A stretch of DNA of 64,000 nucleotides from Siphlonurus alternatus (Eukaryota > Arthropoda > Insecta > Ephemeroptera > Siphlonuridae), in assembly GCA_949825025.1 (NCBI GenBank), contig OX463784.1:2855668-2919667 (forward strand), given 5' to 3'. The notes below the pieces were generated by a model. That model was not told the DNA's origin and did not search any database. It saw only the letters and a list, made by a program, of their open reading frames with translations. Positions within the stretch are counted from its first letter, which is position 1. The number at the start of each line of letters is the position of its first letter. Below, piece by piece: positions 11,336 through 21,380 of the stretch. The translations under genes were made by a program, and so were the position numbers.

Positions 11336-12416
11336 TATTATTATTATTATTATTATTTTTTTTTTTTTTCTTGTGAGACACCACTAGATTGCCCTGGTCA
11401 TAGGACAGACCCAGCTGTGCCTCGTTTTTTCCCCAACAATGCCCCCTTGGAGTGCCAGACTTTCGGCCACGGTGTTACCCAGCCTCCACGGAATCACACC
11501 CGTAGGACCCGGGTCTATTACCCCGAGCATGACGTACGAATAGGTCACCGCAGTGACCATCAGCCCCACCGCGACCGAGCTTTGCACCCTCTCCCCCGAC
11601 CCACAATCCCCGTCCGCGAGCGCCGTTCACTGTTGTGTTCGGATATTAGCTTTGCTTCACCCACCCGTTTGGAAAGCCTCTCACCATTCAGACCACTGCC
11701 TCACTAAAAACATCCATGAGGAGCGTTCGTCATACGAGGGTCAGACCTAGGGGACTACTTCCTGACTGCACGGGCCACTACGATATATTGGCACCACATC
11801 TCCCTGAGCCGGCCGGCTGGTCACCATACACGAAACATGGTTCCCCCCACACAGTGAATACACCACATAGCGCTCGCGCCCACCCCCCACCCACAAAAAC
11901 CCCACCCTTTGCTGACACGGCTGCTCCTGACTTGCGTCAAGTAAGCCACCGTTCCGTCAGCCTGCCGCTACCACTCTGCAGGTTTCTGGTGCACCAATAA
12001 CCATCCACCCACAGAGTGGAGCACCCACCTGCACCAAAACCACCCTGATGGTAAGGTGGCCGATTTTGCGGACCTCCCCGCCACTAGGTGCAGCCGGCAA
12101 ACTGATCACGCCGGCCATCCGGGGACTCCTTCACGCAACCTCCGAAAATTTGCGCTAGGGACCGTTGCATTTATCCTCCCATAGTCTGCTGTTAAACTAT
12201 GAGAGTCCCCAGCATTGCCGAGATTTTGCTGCCTAGGTACTCTGAGCTCCGCGGCAGCAGGGAGAGCTCAGGCTCCATAACCGTTTAGTGGCTATGGACT
12301 GAGGGCTGTAATTAAAAAAACCCCAGGTGGAGCCCCAAGGGCGCGGTCCCACGCGTCGCGTACTGAACTTTCCCCTCACAGTGTTTAGCATGAGTCAAGA
12401 ACAGCCGGGTGCCCTT
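11336..12416 (-). mobile_element. Non-autonomous element D, copy 1
   Basis: About 1.08 kb, GC-rich, without a coding frame, bounded by (TTA)n/T tracts on both sides. It is almost identical to 16,781-17,856. On the minus strand its head (GTGGGACCGCGCCCTTGGGG, then CTCCACCTGGGG) resembles the 5' leader of LINE A. Its 3' end (GGTCTGTCCTATGACC ... GTGTCTCACAAG, A run) resembles the 3' end of LINE C. It is probably a short retroelement moved by the machinery of one of those LINEs. Confidence 0.7.
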
Positions 12417-12431
12417 TATTATTATTATTAT

Positions 12432-12468
<37 letters not shown>

Positions 12469-12645
12469 CACTACTAAGCCGTCTCATAGGTCATTACAAG
12501 ACAAACCTAGCAGTGCCTCCTCGACCCCAGCGCTCCGCACTCTCGTGCAGTTAACTCCAGGGCTGCCTTTTCATATTTTTTTCTTTTATCGGTGCACCTC
12601 ACCCAGCCTCCCCATGGGCCCGAAGTAGACGGAGGGAGCCCAGCA
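12417..12645 (-). mobile_element. LINE C 3'-end fragment
   Basis: An (ATT)n/T tail is followed by about 180 bp that repeats the 3' end of the longer LINE C copy beginning at about 12,712, with few differences (for example GACACTACTAAGCC against GACACTACTTACTAAGCC). It is a severely 5'-truncated insertion placed directly in front of the next element's tail. Confidence 0.8.
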
Positions 12646-12834
12646 ATATTATTATTATTATTATTAATAATAATATTATTATTATTATTATTTTTTATTT
12701 TTTTTTTTTTTAGACACTACTTACTAAGCCGTCTCATAGGTCATTACAAGACAAACCTAGCAGTGCCTCCTCGACCCCAGCGCTCCGCACTCTCGTACAG
12801 TAAACTCTGGGGCTGCCTTTTCATATTTTTCTTT

Positions 12835-13659
12835 TTATCGGTGCACCTCACCAACCTCCCCATGGGCCCAAAGTAGACGGAGGGAGCCCAGCAACACTGC
12901 CTTCTGCATGGCATCCACCAGCCGCTCAGCGGATCCATGGCATCCTGGTATTTGCCGCAGCCCAGAAACCAATGAGTCAGGAACTCCACCCATCACCCCA
13001 ACCAAAAGAACGACCAACACAACCGAATGTCCAGCATAGCTCTGCCGCAAGTCCATGACAAGATCGCGGTACTTATCGCGTTTTTCGGCATACTTTTCCG
13101 TGAGGTTCTGGTCCGAAGGAGCAGAAAACTCCACCACGGTCAACGACTTCTTGTGCTTCTCAAGTACCACGATGTCCGGCTTGTTGGCATGGAGCTTGCG
13201 AGTGGTGGGAAACGAATAGTTCCAGAAGATCTTCACCTGGTCATTTGCCACCACTGCCTCAACGTCCCCAGGAGCGTATGGTATGACAGGTGAATCGTCA
13301 ATACCGATATGGTGCCTCAGATGGAAATAAAGCACCCGCAGTGCTGCATTGTGCCTCTCGATGTAGAGAGTACGGGCATAGAAAGGACATGCAGAGAGAA
13401 GATGCATGGTGGTCTCGGGAGAACGGAAGCACGCCCGACATCTGGTGTCCAACTGACGACCAAAGATCAACTGCTGGTACACCAGGGATGCAAACACACC
13501 ATCCTGCATCTTGATGATATTGCTTTCTGACACGGAAGTCAGCCCATAGGCGCGAAGGAAGGCAAAAGTACGCTCCCTGCAAAGGCTCTGGCTCTCGATG
13601 TTCTTGTAGAACACGCTATGCATGCTCTTTGCCATGTGCCCTCGCAAAAGAAGACGCAC
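12835..13659 (-). pseudogene. LINE C knuckle and endonuclease segment
   Basis: The frame contains CRACFRSPETTMHLLSACP (CCHC knuckle) and KPDIVVLEKHKKSLTVVEFS, the PD...E core of a restriction-like nuclease, then a conserved helical tail (AEKRDKYRDLVMDLR). It is offset in frame from the reverse transcriptase. A bridging segment in a third frame (13,672-13,959) carries the thumb region, so at least two frameshifts separate the domains. Confidence 0.85.
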
Positions 13660-13671
13660 CTCCGCCTCCCT

Positions 13672-15604
13672 CTACCTCTGCTTGGCGAGAGTCCGAGGCA
13701 AACCTGTAAGGTTTACTCCTGGTCTCGACTCCGGCTCCACCAAATCTAACTGTACTCCCAATGCCCATGCCGCCCTTTTTGCTGCACTGAACAAAAACGC
13801 TCCACTGCCCCACAATTCATGCCCATACACAAGTTGAAGATTGGGATCTGTGCTCGTTACCACACGACACGCAATACTGATAACCATTCGGTTGTAGATG
13901 TTCTCAACTCCGAGCAACCCTCTACCTTCCCTGATCACGTGGAAGGTAGACCCTCTCAACAGAAGCCCGCTTATGGTGGCTCAAGTTTGAAGACATGACT
14001 TTCCTCGTGATGGTATCATGGCCCTTCAGCTCTGCCACGTTCCATTTCATGGCACCAAAGGTGTAGAGCAAGACAGGGATGGCTAGCATGTTGGTCGCTT
14101 GGATCTTATTGCGACCCGACAACCTGGAACTCCAGATCTTCTTCAGGCGTCGAACATACTCCCCACGAAGCACCTTCTGGCACAATCCTGTATCCTGAAC
14201 GTGACTTTCACTCACGCCCAGGTACTTGTACCGTGCTTCGGCATCGAGATGTCTAATGATGCTCCCATCTACCAGCTCCATGTCTTCTCGTTGGCCACAC
14301 ACCTTGCCATGTCGAATGTGCAGGACCGCACACTTGTCCAAGCCCAACTCCATCCCCGTGTCTGCTGCAAAGCTACTAACAAGATCAAGAGACTCCCTGA
14401 GCTTGCGATTGCTAGAACCATAGATTTTCAGGTCATCCATGAAGAATGCATGGGTGACCTTATGGCTCCAACACGAAGGTGGACCAGCAATGTACCCATC
14501 TTGTTCCCGAAATAAAGCAAAAAGAGGCAACTGGGAGATGCAGTAAAGTTTGGGGCTAAGGGAGTCACCCTGAAACACTCCCCGCTGATATGCCACGAAC
14601 TCTGTGTACGACACTCTACCACCAGCCTTACACTGGAAGCGAGTCCTCCACAGCGGCATGAGGTCCCCAATGCATCTCACCAGGTCGGGATGAACATTCA
14701 ATATCTCGAGACACCTCAAGTTTAAGCCATGCGATGTCATGTCGAAAGCTTTCCTGAAGTCCACCCAGGCCACAGAGAGGTTCTGCTTATGCTGTATGGC
14801 GTCTTGACAGACGCAGCGGTCCAGGAGAAGGTTCTCCTTACACCCCTCGTGGCCCCTCCGTGCCCCCTTCTGCTCGTGCAACTCCACCCAAACTGGCTGA
14901 ATAGAGTCCTCCAGAAGCTCATTCAAACAACCAGTAAAACTTTTATACTCGGTGTTGAGCGTGGTGATGGATCTATAGCTGGATGGAAGTGACAAGTCCC
15001 CCCCTTTGGGGATCAGGATCGTGCGTCCCTCCACCAACCAAGCAGGGATCTCCATCGTGCCCCTTAACATGGCGGTGTAATGCCTTGCCAAGTGAGGATG
15101 CACAGCCGTAAACTTTTTCCACCAGAACGTTTGGATCTTATCAACGCCTGGCGCTGCCCAATTGCGCTTTCCACTGAAAGATCGGGCAACAAGTTCTACT
15201 GTGATATCCGGGCACACTGCCTGCCTATTCTGCACTCTCCGACAAAGCTTCTCAAACTCTGAGAGAGCCTGAGACTCGACGTTGAACTCGACACTTTCCC
15301 CATAAATTCCCGCCCAGAACGCACGGACAGCATCCGCCGTAGGAGGGTTGTATGGAGGCGCTGGTCTCTCCCGCTCCAAAAATCGGCGCGTATTGTAAAG
15401 GTAGACGTTATTATCCTCCAAGCACTGCAAACGACTCAGCTTCTTTGCTTTTATAGCCTTCAGGGGGCGGATTCGATCCAGCAACTTCTGTTTGGCAACA
15501 ACCAAAACAGAAAAGCGTAGAGTCTTGTAAAGCGTCCGTGTTGAAGCTAAAAGTAGCTTCATCTTCCGGGAAGCATATTTACAAAGTCTACGGTCTGATC
15601 GCAA
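13672..15604 (-). pseudogene. LINE C reverse transcriptase
   Basis: The main frame (13,922-15,604, 560 codons) shows the RT blocks in order: NWAAPGVDKIQTFWWKKF, AWVDFRKAFDMTSH (motif A, catalytic Asp, about residue 276), GVFQGDSLSPKLY (motif B) and FFMDDLKIYG (motif C, about residue 386). The frame breaks at about 13,925, and REGRGLLGVENIYN continues it in the next frame. The first ATG of this frame lies inside the palindrome at 15,562 onward, so the apparent start is not the element's own. Confidence 0.85.
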
Positions 15605-16722
15605 AAGTTCTTTTCCGACCGCTAGGTGGCGACACTTCTTACCAGTGGGAGTCGCTGATTGGCTGCGAGGAGCGAGCGCGCGAAAAAGAGAATTGAACGA
15701 TTTAAAAAAGTATTTAACATTGTAATTGTCCTATTTTATTAAAACAAATTTTTAAATTTCAGGATATAAATATTAAATAAATATATTTAATTATAAATAT
15801 TAAATTGTAAACTATTGATACGTTAATAAAATAAAATAGCAACTTTTATTATTATAAATAAATAATATAATATATATCAAAGTGGAAAAATAAAAGAAAA
15901 AAAAAGTAAGTGGATCATACGTGACAAAAGCAAAATCTGAAACCAAAACTATATCACGTTTCATTTTTCCCAAGATTTGTTGTGCAATTGCCTAATTCAA
16001 GAAAACAAATAGATTTTGGGTGGATACTGAAATTTATAATTCTAAATTCAGAATATATAATATACATAATATATATATGTATATATATTATGATCGTTTA
16101 ATAAGCATTAAAACGAAAACGTATAAAAACATGAAAGGAAATTGAAAATAAGTATATAATTTAAATTACATGAAATGCATTGTAAAAATAGAACAATAAT
16201 AAAATAATTAAAAAAAAAAAGTCATCTGAATTTAGAATTATAAATTTTAGTATCCACCTAAAAGTTATTTCGCTATTTGTTTTCTTGAATTAGGCAATTG
16301 GCACAACAAATCTTGGGAAAAAATGAAACGTGATCGTTTTGGTTTCAGGTTTTGCTTTTGTCACGTATGATCCACTTACTTTTTTTTTTTCTTTTTTTTT
16401 TTCCACTTTGATATTTATTATATTATTTATTTATAATAATAAAAGTTGCTATTTTATTTTACTAACGTATCATTAGTTTACAATTTAATATTTATAATTA
16501 AATATATTTATTTAATATTTATGTCCTGAAAATTAAAAATTTGTTTTAATAAAATAGGACAATTACAATGTTAAATACTTCGAATACTTTTTTAAATCGT
16601 TCAATTCTCTCCTCGCAGCCAATCAGCGACTCCCGCAGGTAAGAAGTGTCGCCACCTAGCGGTCGGAACAGAACTTTTGCGATCAGACCGTATACTTTGT
16701 AAATATGCTTCCGGGAAGCTGG
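15562..16722. mobile_element. 1.16-kb foldback palindrome inside LINE C
   Basis: CTTCCGGGAAGCATATTTAC at the left is mirrored at the right end, and the arms (about 540 bp each) pair almost throughout. They include the GGTGGCGACACTTCTTAC block, an AT-rich middle, and GGTGGATACTGAAATTTATA near the centre. There is no coding capacity. LINE C-like sequence appears to continue on the far side (16,723-16,780), so it is best read as an insertion into LINE C. Confidence 0.8.
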
Positions 16723-16780
16723 TCTCCCTGAACGGACAAACTCCACAACACTCTGGATTCGTGACGCACCCCGTCACTAT

Positions 16781-17856
16781 TATTATTATTATTTTTATTT
16801 ATTTTTTTTTTTTTTGTGAGACATTACTGGATTGCCCTGGTCATAGGACAGACCCAGCTGTGCCTCGTTTTTTTCCCCAACAATGCCCCTTTGGAGTGCC
16901 AGACTTTCAGCCACGGTGTTACCCAGCCTCCACGGAATCACACCCGTAGGACCCGGGTCTATTACCCCGAGCATGACGTACGAATAGTGTCACCGCAGTG
17001 ACCATCAGCCCCACCGCGACCGAGCTTTGCACCCTCTCCCCCGACCCATAATCCCCGTCCGCGAGCGCCGTTCACTGTTGTGTTCGGATATTAGCTTTGC
17101 TTCACCCACCCGTTTGGAGAGCCTCACCTTCAGACCGCTGCCTCACCGAAAATATCCATGAGGAGCGTTCGTCATACAAGTGCCAGACCTAGGGGACTAC
17201 TTCCTGACTGCACGGGCCACTACGATATATTGGCACCACATCTCCCTGAGCCGGCCGGCTGGTCACCATACACGAAACATAGTTCCCCCCACACAGTGAA
17301 TACACCACATAGCGCTCGCGCCCACCCCCCAACCACAAAAACCCCATCCTACGCTGACACGGCTGCTCCTGACTTGCGTCAAGTAAGCCACCGTTCCGTC
17401 AGCCTGCCGCTCCCACTCTGCAGGTTTCTGGTGCACCAATAACAATCGACCCACAGAGTGGAGCACCCACCTGCACCAAAACCACCCTGATGGTAAGGTG
17501 GCCGATCCCGCGGACCTCCCCGCCACTAGGTGCAGCCGGCAAACTGATCACGCCGGCCATCCGGGGACTCCTTCACGCAACCTCCGACAATTGCGCTAGG
17601 GACCGTTGCATTTATCCTCCCATAGTCTGCTGTTAAATTATAAGAGTCCCCAGCATTGCCGAGACTTTGCTGCCTAGGTACTCTGAGCTCCGCGGCAGCA
17701 GGGAGAGCTCAGGCTCCATAACCGGTTAGTGGCTACGGACTGAAGGCTGTAATTAAACAACCCCCAGGTGGAGCCCCAAGGGCGCGGTCCCACGCGTCGC
17801 GTACTGAACTTTCCCCACACAGTGTTTAGCATGAGTTAAGAACAGCCGGGTGCCCT
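16781..17856 (-). mobile_element. Non-autonomous element D, copy 2
   Basis: Near-identical to 11,336-12,416, with the same orientation and (TTA)n tracts at both ends. It begins directly after the last LINE C sequence and ends where the tail of LINE A copy 2 begins. Confidence 0.75.
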
Positions 17857-20800
17857 TTATTATTATTATTATTATGTTGTTTCTTGCTTTCTTCTTCATA
17901 AACACTAACACCGGGCTCAATCAAGCCAAGGTGCAAGCGCCCGTACCAAACATTGAGAGGGGATTGCGGGTACACATGCAGGGGTGCTACAAGCTCAAAA
18001 CCTTGCGCACAATGTTGGCCGTGCCAAGAATAGCAGCCTTCTGCATGACACGCATATGGTATTCTTTGAGAGCCAACTTCTCTCTGGCAAATGACCAGTC
18101 TTTGGTCACAAGACCGTTACTAGAGATCACAACTGGAACCACATCAACACTACGGAGCTGGTACATGTCTTTGAGCTCGACAGCAAGTGGCTGGTACTTG
18201 CGCTTTTTCTCCGCAACTGTGGTCACAAGATTCTCGTCCAGCGGGACAGCAATGTCGACAATCACCGCTGTTCGAGCTTTCTTGTCGAAGAGAACAAGAT
18301 CAGGTCTGTTTGCTTCAACAGCTCTATCTGTGGTGATGGCAGAATCCCACAGGATTTTTGCATCCTGATTACGGAGAACTTGTTCCGGCTTGCACTTATA
18401 GTACGGAACCTCTGTCTCAATGAGACCAACTTTCTTGGCCAAAGCTTGATGTACAACTTTGGCAACAGAATTGTGGCGCTCTAAGTACTCTTTTGGAGCA
18501 AGCACTGGACAGCCCCCAGTGACATGCTGAATGGACTCGTTAGCCTGCTTGCAAAGACGACACCGGTCACTGATGTTGACTTTGAGGATGTGTCGCTCAT
18601 ACGCCCTAGTCCTGATGACCTGATCCTGTATGGCACAGACAAAGCCCTCTGTCTCCGCAAACAACCCACTTGTCCGCAGCCACTCAGTGGAACTCTTGGT
18701 GTCCACCTGATCCGAAGATAACGCTGCAGCAAACCGACCATGCAATGCTTTTGTTGACCACTCCAAGACTCTGTCAGCCTGGGTTCTAATGGCAGGCTGA
18801 AACTCTTGCTCACTCAAATGTAGCGGAGTGTAGCCACGGTCCTGGTTGCAAATAGCTGCATGCAACCCATCACCACGTGACACAAAGTACTGCCGAAGTT
18901 TCAACTCCTGCTGACGACACATCATCTCCATGCTGAGCAAACCTCTTCCACCTACATGACGTGAAAGGTACAGTCTCTCGACTGAGCTCCTCGGGTGATG
19001 TATCCTGTGCTTCGTGAGGGTGGTTCTCACTTTTCTATCAAAAGCTTGCAGTGACGTCTCCGACCACCTGACGACACCAAACGTATATCCAGCCACAGGG
19101 ATAGCCCACGTATTAATCGCAGTAATCTTGTTCCTCGCACTGACAAAAGACTTGCAAATCTTGTCGACTCGAGACAGCACTTTTTTCTCGACTTGTTTTC
19201 TGGCATCTACATCTTTAATGCCAATTAGCTGCTGCAGACCGAGGTACTTGTAGTTTTCCTCGACACCCAAGTCTTGAATAACGGTGCCTCCCATGAGCCG
19301 CAAACCTTCTTGTGGATCTTGAATCTCCCCTTTTCTCACATGCACAACAGCACACTTGTCAAGACCAAACTCCATGCAAATTGCATCACTAAAACTTTTG
19401 ACAAGTTCAAACATGCTGTGCAACTGGTCTTCACCAGAAGCATATAACTTGAGGTCATCCATGTAAAACTGGTGAGAAATGCGAACTTCTGGATTCCTCT
19501 GTAGAACGTAACCATACCCAGAGGTTCGGAGCATCCTGCTCAGCGGGTTCAATGCAAGACAGAACCATAATGGGCTGAGACTATCTCCCTGAAAAATACC
19601 TCTCGAGATTCGCATCTCTCCGGTCTTGTAGCTGACCCCCCCTTGGTTTACATGAAGACAAGTCCTCCACATGCCCATGCAAGAAGTGAGAATCTGAACA
19701 ATGCAAGGATGAATTTTGTAAATGTGAAGTACAGAGAGGAGCCAGGAATGGGGGACTGAATCAAAGGCTTTCTTGTAGTCAACCCAACCTACTGAAATAT
19801 TACGGTGTTTTCTACGAGCCTGCTGAGACACAACAGCGTCAACTACCAATAACTCCCGACATCCCCTCGTGCCCTTCCGACAGCCATTCTGCTCCTCAGC
19901 AAGAAGTCCATTCGCGACAAGATGGTCATAAATCTTTATCGACAGAATGGATGTGAAGATCTTGTACAGAGTGGGAAGACATGTGATTGGCCTATAGTTC
20001 TTGGGATTCAATGAATCACCTGACTTCGGCTTCATGTACGTAATTCCAAGCGTACAAAATCTTGGCACAATGGACGGATCTTCCAAGGCCTCATGAAAGT
20101 GAGTAGCAAGAGCCTGGTGAGTAGTTTTAAAATACTTCCACCAGAAGTTGTGAATGCCATCCACACCCGGAGCCTTCCAGTTCTGCGTTTTCCTAATTGC
20201 AGCCTGTACATCAGCCAGTGTAATACTAACTGCTGGCATTGCCGGAATGTCTCTGCATTCCTCCTCTTCCTCTTGCAACCAGTAAGCATCTTCAGAGTGT
20301 TGCTTTGGCTCCGACCAAATGGACGACCAAAACTCTGCCATTGTTTCTGCTTTGGGTGGCCGCTGAGGTTGCTCCTCTTTGCCCTCTTCCTCCAATTTCC
20401 GATAGAACAACTTCTGATCAGCAGCAAAAAGGCTTTCTTGCTGCCTCCGCTTAGCTGCCTCATTATATCTCCTGATACGGGCACCAAGCGCTGCAATTCG
20501 CTGTCTTAGTTGCTCTTCCTTCTCTCGGAGCTTCTTCTCGAAGTCCCTGTCCGTCCTTCTCACCTTGATACTTCTTGCAATGAGACGAATGCCTGCTAAA
20601 ACCTTTTTACTGCATCCATCCTGGTCAGCAAAGAACGCCGCCAGATGGCTTATATCCCTCCGAGCTCTGTTGATCTTCTCCTCGATCCTCTTCCTCCAAG
20701 CTGGCACATATTCTTGAGAAGAACGCTTACGGGCTTGCCGCTGCGAGCGATTCTTAATCTCAACACCAAGAACCTGACATACAGCTAGAGCAGCACAGTG

Positions 20801-21175
20801 CACAAGCCCAGCAACCTCCTCCAGACTAGACCCTGCCAAATCAGTTTCTAGCATCTGATCTGCAACAGCAACACAGGAGAAAACCTGCACATTGCATCTT
20901 AATTTGGGAATGCGAGGGCGACTCTCAAGCGGAACACCCTGATATTGCAACTTGAAAGACTCGTATACATCCCCAAGCTTGTCTCGCAAATCTCCTTCCA
21001 TATGATGTTGACTCTCTGCTTCTTCCCTTTCTAGCTCTGGCTGAGGCAACACTTCTTCCACAACATCCTCCTCCTCTCCTTCACTGCCACTTGAAGGTGC
21101 TTGCTGCTGATGTAGCTGCAACTCCTGTGCAATCTCCCCCTTGATCTTGTCCAGTTCCGCTGGAACTGGAACTGG
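17857..21175 (-). mobile_element. LINE A copy 2, 5'-truncated
   Basis: The 3' end carries a (TTA)n tail (17,857-17,875). The sequence is nearly identical to copy 1 but without the LINE B insertion, the deletion or the frameshifts. It stops within the N-terminal coding region (after CAGTTCCGCTG on the plus strand) and abuts a (TTA)n tract at 21,176. Confidence 0.9.
17987..21121 (-). CDS. LINE A polyprotein: reverse transcriptase plus restriction-like endonuclease, N-terminally truncated
   Basis: One uninterrupted frame of 1,044 codons from the first ATG (open frame continues upstream to the truncation). Order: charged helical region (1-300); RT with NWKAPGVDGIHNFWWKYF (about 315), GWVDYKKAFDS (motif A, about 445), GIFQGDSLSPLWF (motif B) and FYMDDLKLYA (motif C, about 554); knuckle CRLCKQANESIQHVTGGCP (about 852); nuclease core RPDLVLFDKKA...VDIAVP (about 937). 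All RT and nuclease signature residues are present. It lacks the Myb-like N-terminus and 5' leader seen in copy 1, so target recognition and transcription are probably impaired although the enzyme part looks functional. This is known for the R2/R4-type superfamily: the nuclease nicks the target and the RT primes on it. Confidence 0.9.
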   Translation of the reverse strand: MQLHQQQAPSSGSEGEEEDVVEEVLPQPELEREEAESQHHMEGDLRDKLGDVYESFKLQYQGVPLESRPRIPKLRCNVQVFSCVAVADQMLETDLAGSSLEEVAGLVHCAALAVCQVLGVEIKNRSQRQARKRSSQEYVPAWRKRIEEKINRARRDISHLAAFFADQDGCSKKVLAGIRLIARSIKVRRTDRDFEKKLREKEEQLRQRIAALGARIRRYNEAAKRRQQESLFAADQKLFYRKLEEEGKEEQPQRPPKAETMAEFWSSIWSEPKQHSEDAYWLQEEEEECRDIPAMPAVSITLADVQAAIRKTQNWKAPGVDGIHNFWWKYFKTTHQALATHFHEALEDPSIVPRFCTLGITYMKPKSGDSLNPKNYRPITCLPTLYKIFTSILSIKIYDHLVANGLLAEEQNGCRKGTRGCRELLVVDAVVSQQARRKHRNISVGWVDYKKAFDSVPHSWLLSVLHIYKIHPCIVQILTSCMGMWRTCLHVNQGGVSYKTGEMRISRGIFQGDSLSPLWFCLALNPLSRMLRTSGYGYVLQRNPEVRISHQFYMDDLKLYASGEDQLHSMFELVKSFSDAICMEFGLDKCAVVHVRKGEIQDPQEGLRLMGGTVIQDLGVEENYKYLGLQQLIGIKDVDARKQVEKKVLSRVDKICKSFVSARNKITAINTWAIPVAGYTFGVVRWSETSLQAFDRKVRTTLTKHRIHHPRSSVERLYLSRHVGGRGLLSMEMMCRQQELKLRQYFVSRGDGLHAAICNQDRGYTPLHLSEQEFQPAIRTQADRVLEWSTKALHGRFAAALSSDQVDTKSSTEWLRTSGLFAETEGFVCAIQDQVIRTRAYERHILKVNISDRCRLCKQANESIQHVTGGCPVLAPKEYLERHNSVAKVVHQALAKKVGLIETEVPYYKCKPEQVLRNQDAKILWDSAITTDRAVEANRPDLVLFDKKARTAVIVDIAVPLDENLVTTVAEKKRKYQPLAVELKDMYQLRSVDVVPVVISSNGLVTKDWSFAREKLALKEYHMRVMQKAAILGTANIVRKVLSL

Positions 21176-21233
<58 letters not shown>
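21176..21233. repeat. (TTA)n microsatellite at the end of the LINE train
   Basis: An almost pure TTA tract of about 58 bp. With the tracts near 11,336, 12,417, 12,646, 16,781 and 17,857 it marks the element junctions of the train, consistent with insertion into TAA/TTA repeats. Confidence 0.9.
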
Positions 21234-21235
<2 letters not shown>

Positions 21236-21380
21236 ATGTCTACTTCATAGTCAGGCAATTTTATTCTTAAATTTTTTATTTTATTTTTTCCAATATGTTA
21301 GCGATTCTATAGTAGATCCGCTATTAGGGTTAACATTGAAGCATTCAAAGTTAAACGCATTATTGTTACATAACTATTAA

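Larger units (their letters stand above)
12646..16780 (-). mobile_element. LINE C: second RLE-type non-LTR retrotransposon, broken
   Basis: A TTA/T tract (12,646-12,711) forms the 3' tail, followed upstream by the nuclease region, knuckle and reverse transcriptase on the minus strand. It has the same domain order as LINE A but is only distantly similar in protein. The coding region is split over three frames. Its 5' part is interrupted by a 1.16-kb palindrome (15,562-16,722), with about 58 bp of further sequence beyond before the next TTA tract. The N-terminal half expected for a full element is missing. Confidence 0.8.
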
